Below, in pieces: positions 30,672-39,298 of a stretch of 64,000 bases of DNA (positions within the stretch are counted from its first letter, which is position 1; each line of letters begins with the position of its first letter). This DNA comes from Comamonas odontotermitis (lineage in GTDB: Bacteria; Pseudomonadota; Gammaproteobacteria; Burkholderiales; Burkholderiaceae_C): assembly GCF_020080045.1 (NCBI RefSeq), contig NZ_CP083451.1, forward strand, positions 2,715,001 through 2,779,000. Direction: 5' to 3'. The translations under genes were made by a program, and so were the position numbers. The notes beneath the pieces are model-generated. The model was not told the origin of the DNA and did not search any database. It saw nothing but the letters and a program-made list of their open reading frames with translations.

Positions 30672-31940
30672 TCAAATTCCGGCCTGGGTCAAGGCCACCG
30701 GTCTGGACACAATGGGTGACTTGTCCAGAGTCTGCTGCACGATATCCCCTATCATGGTTGCGGTGACTGCAGACAGAGTCCAGCCCAGATGCCCATGGCC
30801 CGTGTTATAGAAGACACAGGGCTTCTTGCCTCGCCCTACGCGCGGCAGCATGTTCGGCATCATTGGACGCAGCCCTGCCCAGGGCACGACACTACGGGTG
30901 CTGACACCCGGAAAGCATGCCTGCACCCAATCGATCAGCGGGCGAATTCGGTCGGCGCGAATGTCTTTGTTGTATCCGTTGAACTCTGCAGTACCAGCCA
31001 CACGAAAACGATCATCTCCCAATCGGCTGGTGACCAACTTGGTCTCGTCATCCAACAGGCTGACCAGCGGAGCCGAGGCCTGGCTGTCTTTATCCAGTAA
31101 ATTGACCGTGATCGAATAGCCTTTGACGGGGTAGATGTTGACCCGGTCTCCCAATGAGGCCGCCAGCGCGCGACTGGCCGTGCCAGCGCAGACGACAATC
31201 CCGTCAAAAGCCGTGGTAACAGGGCCATCTGCCTGCTGCACGGTCACGCTGGCCTGACCGCCATTGGCCGCCACAGACAACACCTGCTGGCCGTACAGGC
31301 AATTCACGCCCATGCGAGAGCAGGCTGCAGCCAGACCGCTTGTGAACTTGTGGATGTCACCTGTCGAATCGCTCTCGGTGAAGTAGCCCCCATAAAAGGA
31401 CCCTGACAAGGTTGGCTCGATGGCCCGCATTTCCTGCGGCGTTACCGCGCGTCGTTCCAGACCACCTTGTGCGAGCAGCCTGGAGACCTTGCCCGCATGT
31501 TCGAAGCCCGCCTGGTTGCGGTAGATATGGAGAATCCCCTTCTGTTTCAGGTCAAAATCGATGCCCTCTTCCGCAGCCCATGCAAAGAGGTGTTCCCGAG
31601 CCGCAATGGCCAGCCGCGCCGTTTCAACCGTGTTGCGCTGGTAATGCGGAATGGCCGCCAGGAACTCGCAGAACCACGAAAGCTTGTGCCAACTCGGCTT
31701 TGGATTGATCAGCAACGGAGCATCGCTCTTGAGCATCCATCGAAGACCCTTGAGAATGGTTGACGTGTGGTTCCAGACTTCTGCATTGGAAGCGGAAAGT
31801 TGTCCCCCATTGGCGAATGAGGTTTCCATCGCGGCATACCGCTGCTTCTCGAACAAGGTAACAGAAAAACCTCGTTTGGCCAGAGCGTAGGCGGTGGTCA
31901 CGCCCGTAATACCGCCACCGATAACGGCGATTGTTTTCAT
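30672..31940 (-). CDS. dadA: D-amino acid dehydrogenase small-subunit family (DadA)
   Basis: An FAD-dependent oxidoreductase of 422 residues. The Rossmann motif is GGGITGVTTAYALAKRGFSVTLFEK at residues 8-32, then ETSFANGGQLSASNAEVWN, typical of DadA. The C-terminal NTGHGHLGWTLSAVTATM motif is present. It oxidatively deaminates D-amino acids and in some members glycine-like substrates. A tandem glycine riboswitch controls it, suggesting glycine or a related amino acid as the physiological cue. The SD AGGA lies 11 bases upstream. Confidence 0.92.
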   Translation of the reverse strand: MKTIAVIGGGITGVTTAYALAKRGFSVTLFEKQRYAAMETSFANGGQLSASNAEVWNHTSTILKGLRWMLKSDAPLLINPKPSWHKLSWFCEFLAAIPHYQRNTVETARLAIAAREHLFAWAAEEGIDFDLKQKGILHIYRNQAGFEHAGKVSRLLAQGGLERRAVTPQEMRAIEPTLSGSFYGGYFTESDSTGDIHKFTSGLAAACSRMGVNCLYGQQVLSVAANGGQASVTVQQADGPVTTAFDGIVVCAGTASRALAASLGDRVNIYPVKGYSITVNLLDKDSQASAPLVSLLDDETKLVTSRLGDDRFRVAGTAEFNGYNKDIRADRIRPLIDWVQACFPGVSTRSVVPWAGLRPMMPNMLPRVGRGKKPCVFYNTGHGHLGWTLSAVTATMIGDIVQQTLDKSPIVSRPVALTQAGI

Positions 31941-32004
31941 GATGAATCAGGTCCTGAAACGTCGAGGGGTGGAGCCCGGGCGCAATATGCACACCGGACG
32001 CCCC
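31941..32004 (-). promoter_or_regulatory. Riboswitch expression platform covering the dadA ribosome-binding site
   Basis: The leader segment before dadA contains GGACCTGA (minus strand, 31954-31947), which includes the SD core. It is the exact complement of TCAGGTCC (32021-32014), part of the conserved 3' core of the second glycine aptamer. Pairing would hide the SD without ligand; aptamer folding with glycine would free it. I infer translational ON control. Confidence 0.6.
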
Positions 32005-32213
32005 CTCTGTTCTGGACCTGAGAGATTCACGAACCACCGCAACAGAGCGACGATCGCTTGCTCCTTCGGTATGCCCGCGGACGATGGCGCGGGACATTCT
32101 TCAGAGTGAATGAATGAGTGGTACCGATCCTTTTGCCTGAGAGTTTCCGGGGCGGTTGCTCCTTCGGCGCCGCGTGCCATCTTCGATGCACGCAGTCTCT
32201 CTCGACACCACTT
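32005..32213 (-). ncRNA. Tandem glycine riboswitch
   Basis: Two aptamers lie on the minus strand. Aptamer 1 is closed by P1 AGTGGT (32213-32208) with ACCACT (32122-32117) and contains CCGAAGGAGCAA and CTCTCAGGCAAAAGGA. Aptamer 2 is closed by CTCTG (32106-32102) with CAGAG (32009-32005) and contains ACCGAAGGAGCAA and CTCTCAGGTCCAGAA. These are the conserved glycine-aptamer cores. The linker between them is about 10 nt. The downstream gene is dadA rather than the common gcv genes. Confidence 0.93.
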
Positions 32214-32433
32214 GGCTGAAAGCCTGGAGACGAAATTTAGAGTTATCTCCAGGGTTTGAATATACGCGTTTTCCAGAAGGGCCCGGCCAGCTTGCCGTAC
32301 AAAGCGCCTTCTTTTTCATCCGACGCGGGGACTGCTTCATTCGACACCCATGCCCTCGTTGCCGAACGCATGGATCTTTCAAACTCAGGCCATTATCCCG
32401 AAAAAAGAGCCAATCTACGAAGTAAAAGCACCC

Positions 32434-32468
32434 AAAAAAAACCCCTGAATGCGAACACTCAGGGGTTT
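32434..32468 (-). terminator. Strong terminator beside the integration site
   Basis: AAACCCCTGA (32439-32448) pairs with TCAGGGGTTT (32459-32468); on the minus strand eight U follow (32441-32434). It sits directly after a tRNA-3'-end-like fragment, so it may be the terminator of a tRNA gene displaced by integration. Confidence 0.8.
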
Positions 32469-32474
32469 GATTCT

Positions 32475-32488
32475 TGGCGGAAACGGAG
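32475..32488 (-). other. tRNA 3'-end-like fragment, candidate attachment site
   Basis: The minus strand reads CTCCGTTTCCGCCA, resembling the 3' T-arm/acceptor end of a serine-type tRNA including CCA. No tRNA body precedes it. An integrase gene starts about 160 bp to the right, so this looks like the chromosomal remnant of an att site. No second copy was found in the window. Confidence 0.45.
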
Positions 32489-32650
32489 TCCTCCAAGATA
32501 GCGTTTAATCGAGTTCAATATAGTTCAATAGCCAATTGATTTTTATTGATTTTTTTATCAGCGATTGTTCATTTCAGTCCAACAACGTTTCGTTGAATCC
32601 AGCACTCTATGTGGGCATAATGTGGGACAGATCTATTGCAAAATCTCCCC

Positions 32651-33856
32651 ATGCCCAAGATTGCCAAACAACTCTCTGACCGTGCCGTGGCGGCCCTCAA
32701 GACAGAGGGCCGCCACGCTGTAGGCGGTGTTGCAGGTTTACACCTCCGTATCTCTGCTGGTCACCGCGGCTGGGTACTTCGTGTCAAAGTTGGAGATGCC
32801 CGAAAAGACATCGGACTTGGCGCCTATCCTATCGTGGGTCTAGCAGAAGCCAGAGAACGTGCCTGGAAGGTTCATGAGAGTATTCGCGAAGGTCGGGATC
32901 CAGTCGCGCCTCGTCGCCAGCAGCGCCAAGCACTTTTGGCACAGGCCTCAACAGAGAAGACATTCCGCTGGTGCACAGAAGAGTTTCTCAAGGCCAAATC
33001 ATCAGAGTGGAAAAACGCCAAGCATCGCCAGCAATGGGAAAACACGCTGGAGAACTATGCAATGCCATACCTAGGGAAACTTTCCGTTTCCCTGATCGAT
33101 CTGCCGCACGTACTCACGTGCCTCGAACCCATCTGGAGCACCAAGAACGAAACTGCCAGTCGTTTGCGTGGCCGCATTGAATCTATTCTTGATTGGGCAA
33201 CAGTGCGCAAATACCGAGCGGGTGACAATCCCGCGCGTTGGAAAGGCCACCTCGACAAGGTGCTAGCCGCTCCATCGAAGATTCAGAAGGTAGAACATCA
33301 TCGCGCTTTGGCTGTGGATGATATGCCCCCATTCATTGCCACGCTCAGAACTCACCCCGGCATCGCAGCAAGGGCTCTAGAATTCGCCATTTTGACAGCG
33401 GCGCGGTCCGGCGAAGTTAGAGGAGCTATTTGGGGAGAAGTCGACTTTAAGAACGCAATTTGGACTATTCCAGCTGAACGGATGAAGGCAGGAGCCGAAC
33501 ATCGTGTACCGCTATCTACATCTGCGCTCAAACTGCTCCAATCCCTCCCTCGTGTTGCTGATTTGGAACTATTGTTTCCCGGAACCAAAGGGCAAGTTCT
33601 CTCTGATATGACAATGACTGCGGTCATGCGACGCATGAATGTAGCGGCAGTACCTCATGGATTTCGCTCTACCTTTAGAGATTGGGCAGGGGAAAAGACC
33701 AATTTTCCAAGAGAATTGGCTGAGCAGGCTTTAGCACATACGCTGGAAAGTAAAGTTGAGGCTGCATATCGCCGAGGTGATGCGCTGGATAAACGTCGTG
33801 GCATGATGAATTCTTGGGCAGATTTTATTGAAGGCAAGCAGCCTCCAACCGCCTAA
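32651..33856 (+). CDS. P4-type tyrosine integrase
   Basis: About 401 residues from MPKIAKQLSDRAV. An Arm-DNA-binding N-terminal domain (DUF4102-like, VGGVAGLHLRIS) and a core-binding domain precede the catalytic domain. The catalytic residues are Arg in AARSGEVRG, HGFR and Tyr in AAYRRGD; the fourth-position His lies in LAHTL. It is the first gene of the element, next to the candidate att site. Confidence 0.93.
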   Translation: MPKIAKQLSDRAVAALKTEGRHAVGGVAGLHLRISAGHRGWVLRVKVGDARKDIGLGAYPIVGLAEARERAWKVHESIREGRDPVAPRRQQRQALLAQASTEKTFRWCTEEFLKAKSSEWKNAKHRQQWENTLENYAMPYLGKLSVSLIDLPHVLTCLEPIWSTKNETASRLRGRIESILDWATVRKYRAGDNPARWKGHLDKVLAAPSKIQKVEHHRALAVDDMPPFIATLRTHPGIAARALEFAILTAARSGEVRGAIWGEVDFKNAIWTIPAERMKAGAEHRVPLSTSALKLLQSLPRVADLELLFPGTKGQVLSDMTMTAVMRRMNVAAVPHGFRSTFRDWAGEKTNFPRELAEQALAHTLESKVEAAYRRGDALDKRRGMMNSWADFIEGKQPPTA

Positions 33857-33877
33857 ACTCTCCTTCCCAGTTGCCTC

Positions 33878-34975
33878 ATGAGCCTTGCGAATCAATTCAC
33901 GAAGCTAGAAGCTCTTGCCCAAGAGCTAGAAAACTCAGCGACTCAACTGTTGGACTTTGCCCTCCAAAACGGCATCCATCCTGTGGTAGCCATTGAACCC
34001 AACTGGCGAATAGGACTCGTGTGCTTTTCTGCGCTGTCCAACAGGGACGAACTCTCCAGCCCTTTACTGCCTAAAACAAAGATCTACCCAGTCGAAGATG
34101 TGGAGTGTATCCAGCTAAGCCACAATGACTACACAAAATTGCGAGATGATGGAATTATCCAGATCAAAGTCTTCGATATTATTCATTTAGGGGGAGTAGG
34201 TAAAAAAACCTGGGTTATACAGACAGCTCGTCAAAGGCAAAAGGCACATGGCTTAGATCATTGGCAAACCGAATCTTTTGACAAACCTCTCGCTCCTCCT
34301 ATTTTATTCCCTTGCTTTACCATTATCGACAGCCAGGGTGCTCGATGGGATGACCTGACCATTGAAGATTTTCGACGTCATGCTGGTATTCTTGTTCGAC
34401 TTGGCAACCTACGTTTGCAACCAGCCGATGAAGCTAGGCTCCGTGATCTGCTAAGTCAACCACAGGCCCCCACCAAAGCGCCGACACAAATGCCCGTCAC
34501 CGGAGATCACATATCTCCTCAGCTAGGTCAATTGCTTCAAGTTTTCAATGAATTGCAAATCTGGATTGAAGAGAGACAGCAAGAGAATCCTCCCTTGCAT
34601 TCGGATGAGGTCAAGACGTGGCTGCATCAACAGCTAAAATCCAAAAATTCAACTGACTGGAAAAGTCCAAAACTGCGTGACATCGCAATCAAGCTGATAT
34701 ACCCGCCCCAGGATGGTCAGAGGACCAAAAAGCGCAAGGCTTATAAAGATGGGCTGCCTGTCGTCTTGGATCACCTTGTCAAACAACTGCAGGAAGATCT
34801 TTCCCACGTTAGGCAGTTCAAGACTAGCAGCGATTATGAGAGCTGGCTTGTCAAGCTACAGATCAAGGAATCTCCAGTCGCTGGCAAACTTGGCCAATTG
34901 ATTACAGAAACTGACGCAAAGTCCATCTCCACCATCATTCGCCTGACGCCGTCTCAGCGAGGCGGCCGCAGGTAA
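33878..34975 (+). CDS. Unknown protein in the YfjH position of a CP4-57-like element
   Basis: 365 residues, not recognised as a known family. The N-terminal half (to about 190) is mixed alpha/beta with no signal peptide or membrane helix. A linker with QAPTKAPTQMP separates a charged, helical C-terminal half rich in Lys/Gln. It starts 21 bp after the integrase stop and lies where yfjH lies in E. coli CP4-57. Function unknown. Confidence 0.75.
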   Translation: MSLANQFTKLEALAQELENSATQLLDFALQNGIHPVVAIEPNWRIGLVCFSALSNRDELSSPLLPKTKIYPVEDVECIQLSHNDYTKLRDDGIIQIKVFDIIHLGGVGKKTWVIQTARQRQKAHGLDHWQTESFDKPLAPPILFPCFTIIDSQGARWDDLTIEDFRRHAGILVRLGNLRLQPADEARLRDLLSQPQAPTKAPTQMPVTGDHISPQLGQLLQVFNELQIWIEERQQENPPLHSDEVKTWLHQQLKSKNSTDWKSPKLRDIAIKLIYPPQDGQRTKKRKAYKDGLPVVLDHLVKQLQEDLSHVRQFKTSSDYESWLVKLQIKESPVAGKLGQLITETDAKSISTIIRLTPSQRGGRR

Positions 34976-35377
34976 AGCCAGGTAGGCTCCCTCCCAGAAC
35001 ATCTTCTCCTCAATGGCTTAGTTCAAGTCATTGATAGGCCCGCTCTAGCCGCATCGCCCCCCCCCCAACCGACCGTCAGATTGCTTGTTTGTCTAGCTCT
35101 TCTTATGCCAAAAACCGCGTTTTGGGGATCGGTTGTAGCCGCTTTTGCGTGGCGACGTAGCCAAAGTAGCCAGTAGCCCGGAGAGTTCGCCACACAAAAC
35201 CTCCTAGTGTTTGCCTGTTTTTGTCCTTGCACAAACCCAGCAAAAAATCACGTAGGGTCAATCACTTATCGATGACGCGCTCTCAGCCACAAGGACAACA
35301 AGCAAAGAGTGCAATCGACTGGCATTTGGAGCCCCAGCAGCATGAAGCCTTCCTCCATTCACCAAGAAAGGTTTCGT
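34976..35377. other. Intergenic region upstream of alpA with repeats
   Basis: 402 bp without a supported gene. It holds a C10 tract (35057-35066), a small hairpin CCAAAA/TTTTGG near 35107-35124, and four GTAGCC copies at 35135, 35157, 35166 and 35173. These could be operators for AlpA or integrase control sites. Confidence 0.45.
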
Positions 35378-35620
35378 ATGCAATCCCCCAATCACACCGA
35401 ATTTGCGCCCAATGCGGCGTGCCGCTTAAAGGACGTCATCCGCATCACGGGTCTGAGCCGCTCCACCATCTATGGTCGTCTCAACAAAACGAGCTCGCAG
35501 TACGACCCTACCTTCCCCAAGCCTTTCCCTCTCTATGGCGGCACTCAACTCCGTGGCGCCAAGGGCTGGCGTCTGCATGACGTCGATGCGTGGCTGAACG
35601 CCCAATCGGCAAAGCAGTAA
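35378..35620 (+). CDS. alpA: AlpA-family helix-turn-helix regulator
   Basis: About 80 residues from MQSPNHTEFAPN. The start has AAGAAAGG six bases upstream. The HTH is CRLKDVIRITGLSRSTIYGRL, typical of AlpA/MerR-like excision activators, ending WRLHDVDAWLNAQ. In P4-like elements AlpA activates integrase expression and excision. It lies 10 bp before the YfjI-type gene. Confidence 0.9.
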   Translation: MQSPNHTEFAPNAACRLKDVIRITGLSRSTIYGRLNKTSSQYDPTFPKPFPLYGGTQLRGAKGWRLHDVDAWLNAQSAKQ

Positions 35621-35630
35621 GGAGTTAGCG

Positions 35631-37181
35631 ATGTTCAATAACTCACTTCCCGTCACTGACAGCTACCCCGCGCATCAATTGCCGCCACTCATTTTGGACG
35701 CGGTGAATGATGTGCGCCGCCTGACCCAAGCCTCCACCCCATTGATCGCAGCCTCTGCGCTTTGCGCTATGGCAACGGCATGCCAGGGCTTAGCTGATGT
35801 GAAACGCCCTAGCCTTCCCGGGGTCACGCCAATCTCCCTGTACTTTCTCACTCTCGCCGACTCGGGAGAGCGCAAGACTGCTGCCGATGGATTCTTTTTC
35901 GAGCCCATCCGGCGCTTGGAAAAAACCATGCGACAGCAGTACACCGAGGGTTCGGCCAATTTCGAATTGGATGAAAAAATCCGGCTCGCAAAAGTCCGAG
36001 GCTTGACACAGCGGCTGGAAAAAAATGCTAAGGCTGGCCGTGACAACACAGCCACGGAAGAAGAGCTGAGCCAGCTCACGCGAGCTGCTCCCCTGCTCCC
36101 CGCCCGTATGCGCTTCATGCTGTCCGACATCACCCAGGCGGCACTGTACTCGGAGCTGAGCGTCAACCCCTGCACGGCAGTTCTCCATTCGAACGAAGCG
36201 GCTGATTTGATCAAAGGCCGCACCATGAGCAACCTTCCCGTGTTCAACCGAGCCTGGGATGGTCAAACACTCGAGATGGACCGCAAGGATCCGGCCGCCA
36301 GCCAATGGGTCGAAGGCGCGCGCCTGAGCTCGGGCCTTGCTGTACAGCCCCATGCTTTGAAATTCCTTTGCGGCAAGAACCGTAACTACGCACGCGAAGT
36401 CGGCTATCTTGCTCGTACTCTCGTCGCCTTCCCCAAATCCACGGCAGGTCAGCGGTTTGTCGACGGGAGTGACAACAGCGATTCGTTGCCATCGGGTATT
36501 TTGACTTTCCAATCCCAAGTTCATCAGCTTCTGTTGAAAGCCGTTGAGCGCCATCGCAATGGCGAGGCCCGGCGTGTTCTGACTTTTGAACCTCAGGCAA
36601 AGCACCGTTGGGTGACTTTCCTCAATCAAATCGAGAAACTCCTTGATCCGCAATTCGGTCGCCTGTCCCCCATCAAGGACTTTGCCTCCAAAGCGGCGGA
36701 GCACGCAGCGCGCATGGCCGCCATTTTCGAAATGGCACAAGGCGATGCACAAACCATTTCAGAAGACTCCGTACAGCGAGCCCTTGCCATCATCGTATGG
36801 TATCTGGATGAGTTTGATCGCCTGTTTGCGAAGTCCCCCGAGGAGAAGAACATCGGAAAACATGCCGAGAAGATTCTGGCATGGATGCACAGCAAGAGCC
36901 CTTTCACCGGATTCGGCACCCGGAGAACCTTCACCCGTCGTGAAATCCAACAATCCGGCCCTCGCCCCCGTGACCCTGAATCTGTCGGCTTGGTATTGCA
37001 GTACCTTTTGACTCATGGACATATCCAGTTAGTTTTTGGCAGCGATAAAGAATTCCAATTGAGCAACACCAACAATACCTTGTCCAACTTGGAAAGCATA
37101 AATCACTCCAAGGAATTTACCAATAACCGAGGTCTCCTTAGCTCTGACACTACGGGCACCTTCAAACGTTCTCTCATTTAG
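35631..37181 (+). CDS. YfjI/DUF3987-family protein
   Basis: 516 residues, with a clear SD (AAGGAG, 6-nt spacing). DUF3987 features include PLILDAVNDVRRLTQASTPLIAASALCAMA and a degenerate P-loop-like LADSGERKTA, later HSNEAADLIKG. Homologues in P4-type prophages are usually annotated as replication or primase-related, without proven function. Confidence 0.8.
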   Translation: MFNNSLPVTDSYPAHQLPPLILDAVNDVRRLTQASTPLIAASALCAMATACQGLADVKRPSLPGVTPISLYFLTLADSGERKTAADGFFFEPIRRLEKTMRQQYTEGSANFELDEKIRLAKVRGLTQRLEKNAKAGRDNTATEEELSQLTRAAPLLPARMRFMLSDITQAALYSELSVNPCTAVLHSNEAADLIKGRTMSNLPVFNRAWDGQTLEMDRKDPAASQWVEGARLSSGLAVQPHALKFLCGKNRNYAREVGYLARTLVAFPKSTAGQRFVDGSDNSDSLPSGILTFQSQVHQLLLKAVERHRNGEARRVLTFEPQAKHRWVTFLNQIEKLLDPQFGRLSPIKDFASKAAEHAARMAAIFEMAQGDAQTISEDSVQRALAIIVWYLDEFDRLFAKSPEEKNIGKHAEKILAWMHSKSPFTGFGTRRTFTRREIQQSGPRPRDPESVGLVLQYLLTHGHIQLVFGSDKEFQLSNTNNTLSNLESINHSKEFTNNRGLLSSDTTGTFKRSLI

Positions 37182-37451
37182 CGATTTAACTTATTCAAGC
37201 AATTTATACAATCAATACAACCAAACCAACAGAAAGCTGGTCATTAATCACTCTATTTAATACAAGAAAAACATGGATTGTATATTATTGGTATTAATAT
37301 TACTTAAAGATATATTAATAAATAGCCAGCATAGGCACCTATCAATATACACCTCCTTAGAGTGATAAATCACTATTCAACAAACCAATAACTACATATC
37401 AACCAATCATCGCGAACAATACAAAGCCGCACACTATTCAGAATGATTTAA
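37182..37451. other. AT-rich region before the replication gene, possible origin
   Basis: 270 bp with far lower GC than the flanks and no gene. TATTAATAT (37292-37300) and ATATTAATA (37312-37320) form an inverted repeat with an 11-nt loop. Such a cruciform-prone site beside an HUH replication protein gene could be a nicking origin. Confidence 0.45.
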
Positions 37452-37502
37452 ATGCAAAAATCGCATACTCATCTTTCAGCACTCATTCAGGTGAGAACTT
37501 GC

Positions 37503-38453
37503 ATGAAAGGGATTCAACATGAAATAAAGAGCACGGAGTGGAAAAAGGCTCTCACCAAGAAGAGCCTTCAAAAGCAACTTGCTCAAGTGTGTGGCTTGAT
37601 GTCACCTTATGCCCACGCGCCAGTCCTGCGCAAGCTGATTGAGAGCAAGGACCCCTGGCTTTGGCTGGCAGGCCATTGTTTTATTGGCATTGACCCTTCC
37701 AACCATGAAGGGCAATTCAATGCGTTGTTTAGTGAGGATCAACACCCAGACAACTACATCGATCAGGCTCAATTCCTTGAGAGCCTAGATCAATGGGTGA
37801 AATCATCTGCTTTTCAGAAGATCTATAAAAACTATGTTCGCCAGGAGCAACAACTGGAGCATTCTCTTCTCAAGCACATCAAAGACTTGAACAAGATTTA
37901 CTCCAAGTTGATGGTCATTCGACTCGACCTCTCCTACGGAGAGATTTATACCGATGACTGGGAGCCAGAGCTCAGAGTATTGAATGATTGGGAGTTATTT
38001 CATGCTTATACAGCCAATAGCTTCAAGGATAGCTTTATTGGCTACGCATCCAAGTTTGAGTACGGAGCTGACAAAGGCATCCATATTCATACGCTTCTGT
38101 TCTTTGATGGCTCTGCTGTTCGACAGGATGTGACCATAGCCAAGCATTTGGGTGAGCACTGGAAAAACATCATCACCCAGGGTGCTGGGATCTACTTCAA
38201 TGCGAACACGCTGGAGTACAAGGTGCGTATGAAGCACTGTGCGGTGGGTGTTTTCAAGAGGAATGATCCGGATTTCCTGGTAGGTGCCAAGGAGATCGCC
38301 AAGTATTTCGCGAAGAAGGATCCCATCGTGCGCCTGGCAGTGCCTGGATTGACACAAACATTGCGCAGGTCATCGCTCACGCTTCAGCAGAAAGCAATGC
38401 TGGAGAAGTGGCTTGCCAGCGAGGAACGAGACGCCATGAAGTCGTCCGGCTAG
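37503..38453 (+). CDS. Inovirus Gp2/YfjJ-family replication protein
   Basis: About 316 residues from MKGIQHEIKSTEWKK (AGGTGA eight bases upstream; an ATG at 37452 lacks an SD). The YagK/YfjJ C-terminal domain contains the HUH-like motif KGIHIHTLLFF and a later Tyr motif EIAKYFAKKD, the arrangement of rolling-circle Rep endonucleases. It probably nicks an origin to replicate the excised element. Confidence 0.82.
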   Translation: MKGIQHEIKSTEWKKALTKKSLQKQLAQVCGLMSPYAHAPVLRKLIESKDPWLWLAGHCFIGIDPSNHEGQFNALFSEDQHPDNYIDQAQFLESLDQWVKSSAFQKIYKNYVRQEQQLEHSLLKHIKDLNKIYSKLMVIRLDLSYGEIYTDDWEPELRVLNDWELFHAYTANSFKDSFIGYASKFEYGADKGIHIHTLLFFDGSAVRQDVTIAKHLGEHWKNIITQGAGIYFNANTLEYKVRMKHCAVGVFKRNDPDFLVGAKEIAKYFAKKDPIVRLAVPGLTQTLRRSSLTLQQKAMLEKWLASEERDAMKSSG

Positions 38454-39298
38454 AGACTATCCGTTCTACGGATACTTGGGTTCGATCAATGCCGGCTTTG
38501 CAGCGACTGCTGCCCTTCGGTCGCAGCAGTTGGCGGCACCTTGTTGGCCTCTGTCCCGTCGTTGCTCCATCCGCTCAACGCCTGAACGAACGCCCGGTCC
38601 GAGAGGTGCTGCCGTCATTCGTGGCAACATGACTCCCTCCGGGGATTGACCCTGTAGATGACTGCTGCCGACAACGGAGGGCTCACGCTACCGACCCGTT
38701 GCCGTCATGCGACGAGCTGTGATCAACGACTGGTTGGCAACGGACGCTATCTGTCGTAGTGAATTTCTGAATTCATAGTAGTGACGTACAACCTCCCTCC
38801 AGCTATCAGAAGCTTGACTTCCCTTGCGCGGCGGCTTTTCAGGATGAGCATGCTTCTGCCTCCTGATGCCTGACCGCTTCGCCGTCAAGGTAGACACGCC
38901 ACGAATGAGCGTTCCTCAGCAGATATAACGGGAGTCTTGAGGTCGTGGGGCTGTCAGAGCAGACTCAATTAGGGAAATGCCCATTTAGGCAGGCTGCATC
39001 GGCCCAGCGACAATCGAACGTTGTCAGCAACCAGAACAGTCATGCCCCTCGTGATCACTGAAGCAGCCTTCCATCGAGTCATCCAAAGGGAGAAGACTCA
39101 GGGCAATGAGTTGGTCACGGTCAAGCGGCGAGCAAAGGGGCTGCCAGATGCTGAAGTCTTACGACATCTGTACGCAAGGCTCGTGACGATGTACGTTCAA
39201 CCCCAAGATCAGTTCTGCGCTGGCCATGGATCCCAGCGCCACGCAATAGCCATTGGTCTTTTCGAATAAGTTGAGGGTAATCTGACAGCGAGCTCAAG
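38454..39298. other. 845-bp gap after the CP4-57-like module
   Basis: No confident gene. A plus-strand open frame at 39042-39269 (75 codons from MPLVITEAAFHR) and a minus frame at 38688-38897 lack convincing starts or family matches. This may contain the worn right end of the element. No copy of the left att sequence was found. Confidence 0.45.

Noticed and set aside
32434..32490. Complete tRNA gene
   Set aside because: Only the last 14 nt look like a tRNA; no D-arm or anticodon arm can be folded next to it.
38688..38897. Minus-strand 69-codon frame in the gap after the CP4-57-like module
   Set aside because: No family resemblance, no SD, no operon context.
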